DNA of 13,304 bases, from NCBI GenBank assembly GCA_902485915.1, contig CABTMH010000052.1, forward strand, positions 1 to 13,304, read 5' to 3'. A program made the position numbers and the translations under genes. Positions 12,154-13,304 of this stretch are shown here, in pieces (positions within the stretch are counted from its first letter, which is position 1; each line of letters opens with the position of its first letter). The notes beneath the pieces are model-generated. The model was not told where the DNA came from and did no database searches. It saw only the letters and a program-made list of their open reading frames with translations. Origin of the DNA: an uncultured Oribacterium sp. (GTDB taxonomy: Bacteria; Bacillota; Clostridia; Lachnospirales; Lachnospiraceae).

Positions 12154-12275
12154 CTATGGGATGCTTTATGGAGAAGTGCGCTGCGGGCGGGACGGTGCAG
12201 GCTGGACACATGTCCGGTGATGCCTCGTCATATCGCGACGTATGCATATAGATGACGATCATCACAGGGGGATAT

Positions 12276-13115
12276 ATGGCTGCAAAATCAAGCATGAAGG
12301 ACATGACGAACGGAAATCCGACGAAGCTGATTCTGGGATTTGCGATTCCGATGCTGCTCGGAACACTTTTTCAGCAGTTTTACAGCATGGTGGATACCAT
12401 CATCATCGGCCGTTTTCTGGGCGTCGATGCGCTGGCCGGTGTCGGCTCCACCGGTGCGATTAATTTTATGGTGAACGGCTTCGTTATCGGTGTGACGGCG
12501 GGCTTCGCGATTCCGGTGGCGCAGCGCTTCGGTGCGCAGGACTTTAAAGGCCTGCGGAAGTATGCTGCGCAGATCATCTACCTCACGGTGGCGATTTCCG
12601 TGCTGATGACCGTGGTGATCGGTGCACTGACGAAGAGTATCCTGATCGCCACGAATACGCCGGCATCGATCTTTGATTACGCCTTCAACTATATCTTCAT
12701 CATCTTCCTGGGGACGCCGGCGATTTTTCTCTACAACATCACGGCCAGTATCATCCGTTCCCTGGGGGATGCGAAAACGCCGGTTTATTTCCTGATTTTC
12801 GCAGCACTTCTCAACATCCTGTTCGACTATATCTCCATCGGTCTCATGGGCTTCGGCGTCGAAGGACCGGCGTATGCGACCGTCATCTCGCAGGGACTGA
12901 GCGGCGTACTGTGCCTCGTCTATATGATATATAAATTCCCGGTTCTCCACTTCGAGGCAGGGGAGCTGAAGCCGGATGGCGAGAAGGTACTGACCCTGCT
13001 CGGTATGGGGATCCCGATGGGCCTTCAGTACTCCATCACGGCCATCGGCTCTGTCATCCTGCAGACCGCGGTGAACGGTCTCGGCGCGATCGCGCTGGCG
13101 GCCATCACGGCGGCG
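12276..13115 (+). CDS. MATE-family multidrug efflux transporter, N-terminal ~280 residues (cut by chimeric junction)
   Basis: A cation-coupled multi-helix exporter of the MATE family (NorM/MepA/DinF superfamily). The segment LGTLFQQFYSMVDTII (28-43) followed by GRFLGVDALAGVGSTGAINF (45-64), then FAIPVAQRFG (77-86), IIRSLGDAKTPVYFL (159-173), GPAYATVISQ (197-206) and GIPMGLQYSITAIGSVILQ (245-263), are typical of the Clostridia branch. About seven of the twelve helices are present. The start ATG 12276 follows AGGGGG (12266-12271) by 4 bases. Up to about residue 272-280 the family pattern holds; the expected continuation (the second half of the transporter) is replaced, still in frame, by Mur-ligase sequence. 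The frame is open to the window edge. Substrate cannot be inferred. Confidence 0.85.
13092..13115 (+). other. Chimeric junction zone
   Basis: The codons here read ALAAITAA, which fits both the MATE protein upstream (ALAAITAA before the next transporter loop) and the Mur ligase downstream (the NALAAIxAA...LGVP region). A shared stretch of about this length, where two unrelated proteins meet in frame close to the contig end, is what a k-mer-based misassembly produces. The exact crossover cannot be placed within it. Confidence 0.75.
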
Positions 13116-13304
13116 GGTGTGCTGGGGGTGCCGGTGGCGGCCATGCAGGCCGGGCTGCGCGGCGCGGCGGTGCGCGGCCGGTGCGAGGTCGTGCCCGGGC
13201 CAGCTCCCTTTACCGTGGTGCTGGACTACGCCCACAACGCCGCGGCGGCAGAAAGCGTGCTGACGGCCCTGCGGGCGTACCATCCCCGGCGGCTGATCAC
13301 AGTG
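13092..13304 (+). CDS. murE: Mur ligase fragment, MurE-like (UDP-MurNAc-tripeptide synthetase), from another locus or genome
   Basis: The last 71 codons read as the join between the central ATP-binding and C-terminal domains of a MurE-type Mur ligase: LGVPVAAMQAGLRGA, then RGRCEVVPG, PFTVVLDYAHNAAAAESVL, and ...RRLITV, right before where MurE would continue FGCGGDRD. MurE adds the third amino acid of the peptidoglycan stem peptide in the cytoplasm. The fragment has no start of its own and no N-terminal UDP-binding domain or Walker A motif. From 13116 its base composition is about 75% GC by hand count, clearly higher than the rest. Its codons (CCC, GCC, CGG, CAC) also differ from the upstream genes, which use CCG almost alone for proline. 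It most likely comes from a higher-GC organism or another locus joined by error. MurE is favoured over MurC/D/F by the DYAHN motif. Confidence 0.72.

Noticed and set aside
12288..13283. Long minus-strand open frame across the MATE-MurE junction
   Set aside because: It runs through both the transporter and the foreign Mur ligase segment, so it cannot be a conserved gene. It is a GC-driven shadow.
12276..13304. A genuine novel MATE-MurE fusion protein
   Set aside because: Half of the transporter and the N-terminal half of the ligase are missing, composition changes abruptly, and the join lies in a short stretch that fits both families next to the contig end.

Overview
The window reads as ordinary chromosomal DNA of a mid-to-high GC member of the Bacillota. 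A Lachnospiraceae-like Clostridia is my best guess, from the class III fructose-1,6-bisphosphatase, the CsoR-type copper regulator, strong AGGAGG-type ribosome binding sites and TTGACA/TATAAT-type promoters. No genus can be assigned. All genes lie on the + strand, and no tRNA, rRNA, CRISPR array or insertion sequence is visible. No gene-free stretch exceeds 300 bases.

Layout: (1) 1-1421, the 3' part of argS and a YfcE-type phosphodiesterase, closed by an intrinsic terminator. (2) 1462-2827, a single-gene unit for a FucO-like iron alcohol dehydrogenase with its own promoter, a hairpin-containing leader and a terminator. (3) 2871-4429, an orphan substrate-binding lipoprotein with a long charged, disordered-looking tail, followed by a strong hairpin. 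(4) 4457-7703, a copper-efflux operon: promoter with embedded CsoR-type operator, copA, an in-frame copZ-like domain that also has its own ribosome binding site and start, csoR, terminator. (5) 7710-10005, ftsH. (6) 10029-12153, fbp with a short structured leader. (7) From 12276, the 5' two thirds of a MATE-family efflux gene.

The last ~200 bases do not belong with the rest. Within a 24-base stretch at 13092-13115 the MATE reading frame passes in frame into a Mur ligase (MurE-like) segment of much higher GC and different codon use. This looks like an assembly or library chimera at a shared short sequence, not a biological fusion.

The copper operon is the most informative part biologically. 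Excess Cu(I) would bind CsoR, release the operator that overlaps the -10 box, and induce the CopA exporter, the CopZ-like chaperone and CsoR itself. The arrangement around 6912-6935 suggests that one gene may yield both a CopA-CopZ fusion and a free CopZ: an internal ribosome binding site and ATG lie in frame, and a -1 frame stop sits just upstream. The other genes are housekeeping (argS, ftsH, fbp) or single metabolic units with their own promoters and terminators. I found no evidence of a wholly undescribed system. The copA/copZ arrangement and two related hairpin elements (1384-1414 and 10071-10109) are the candidates most worth following.
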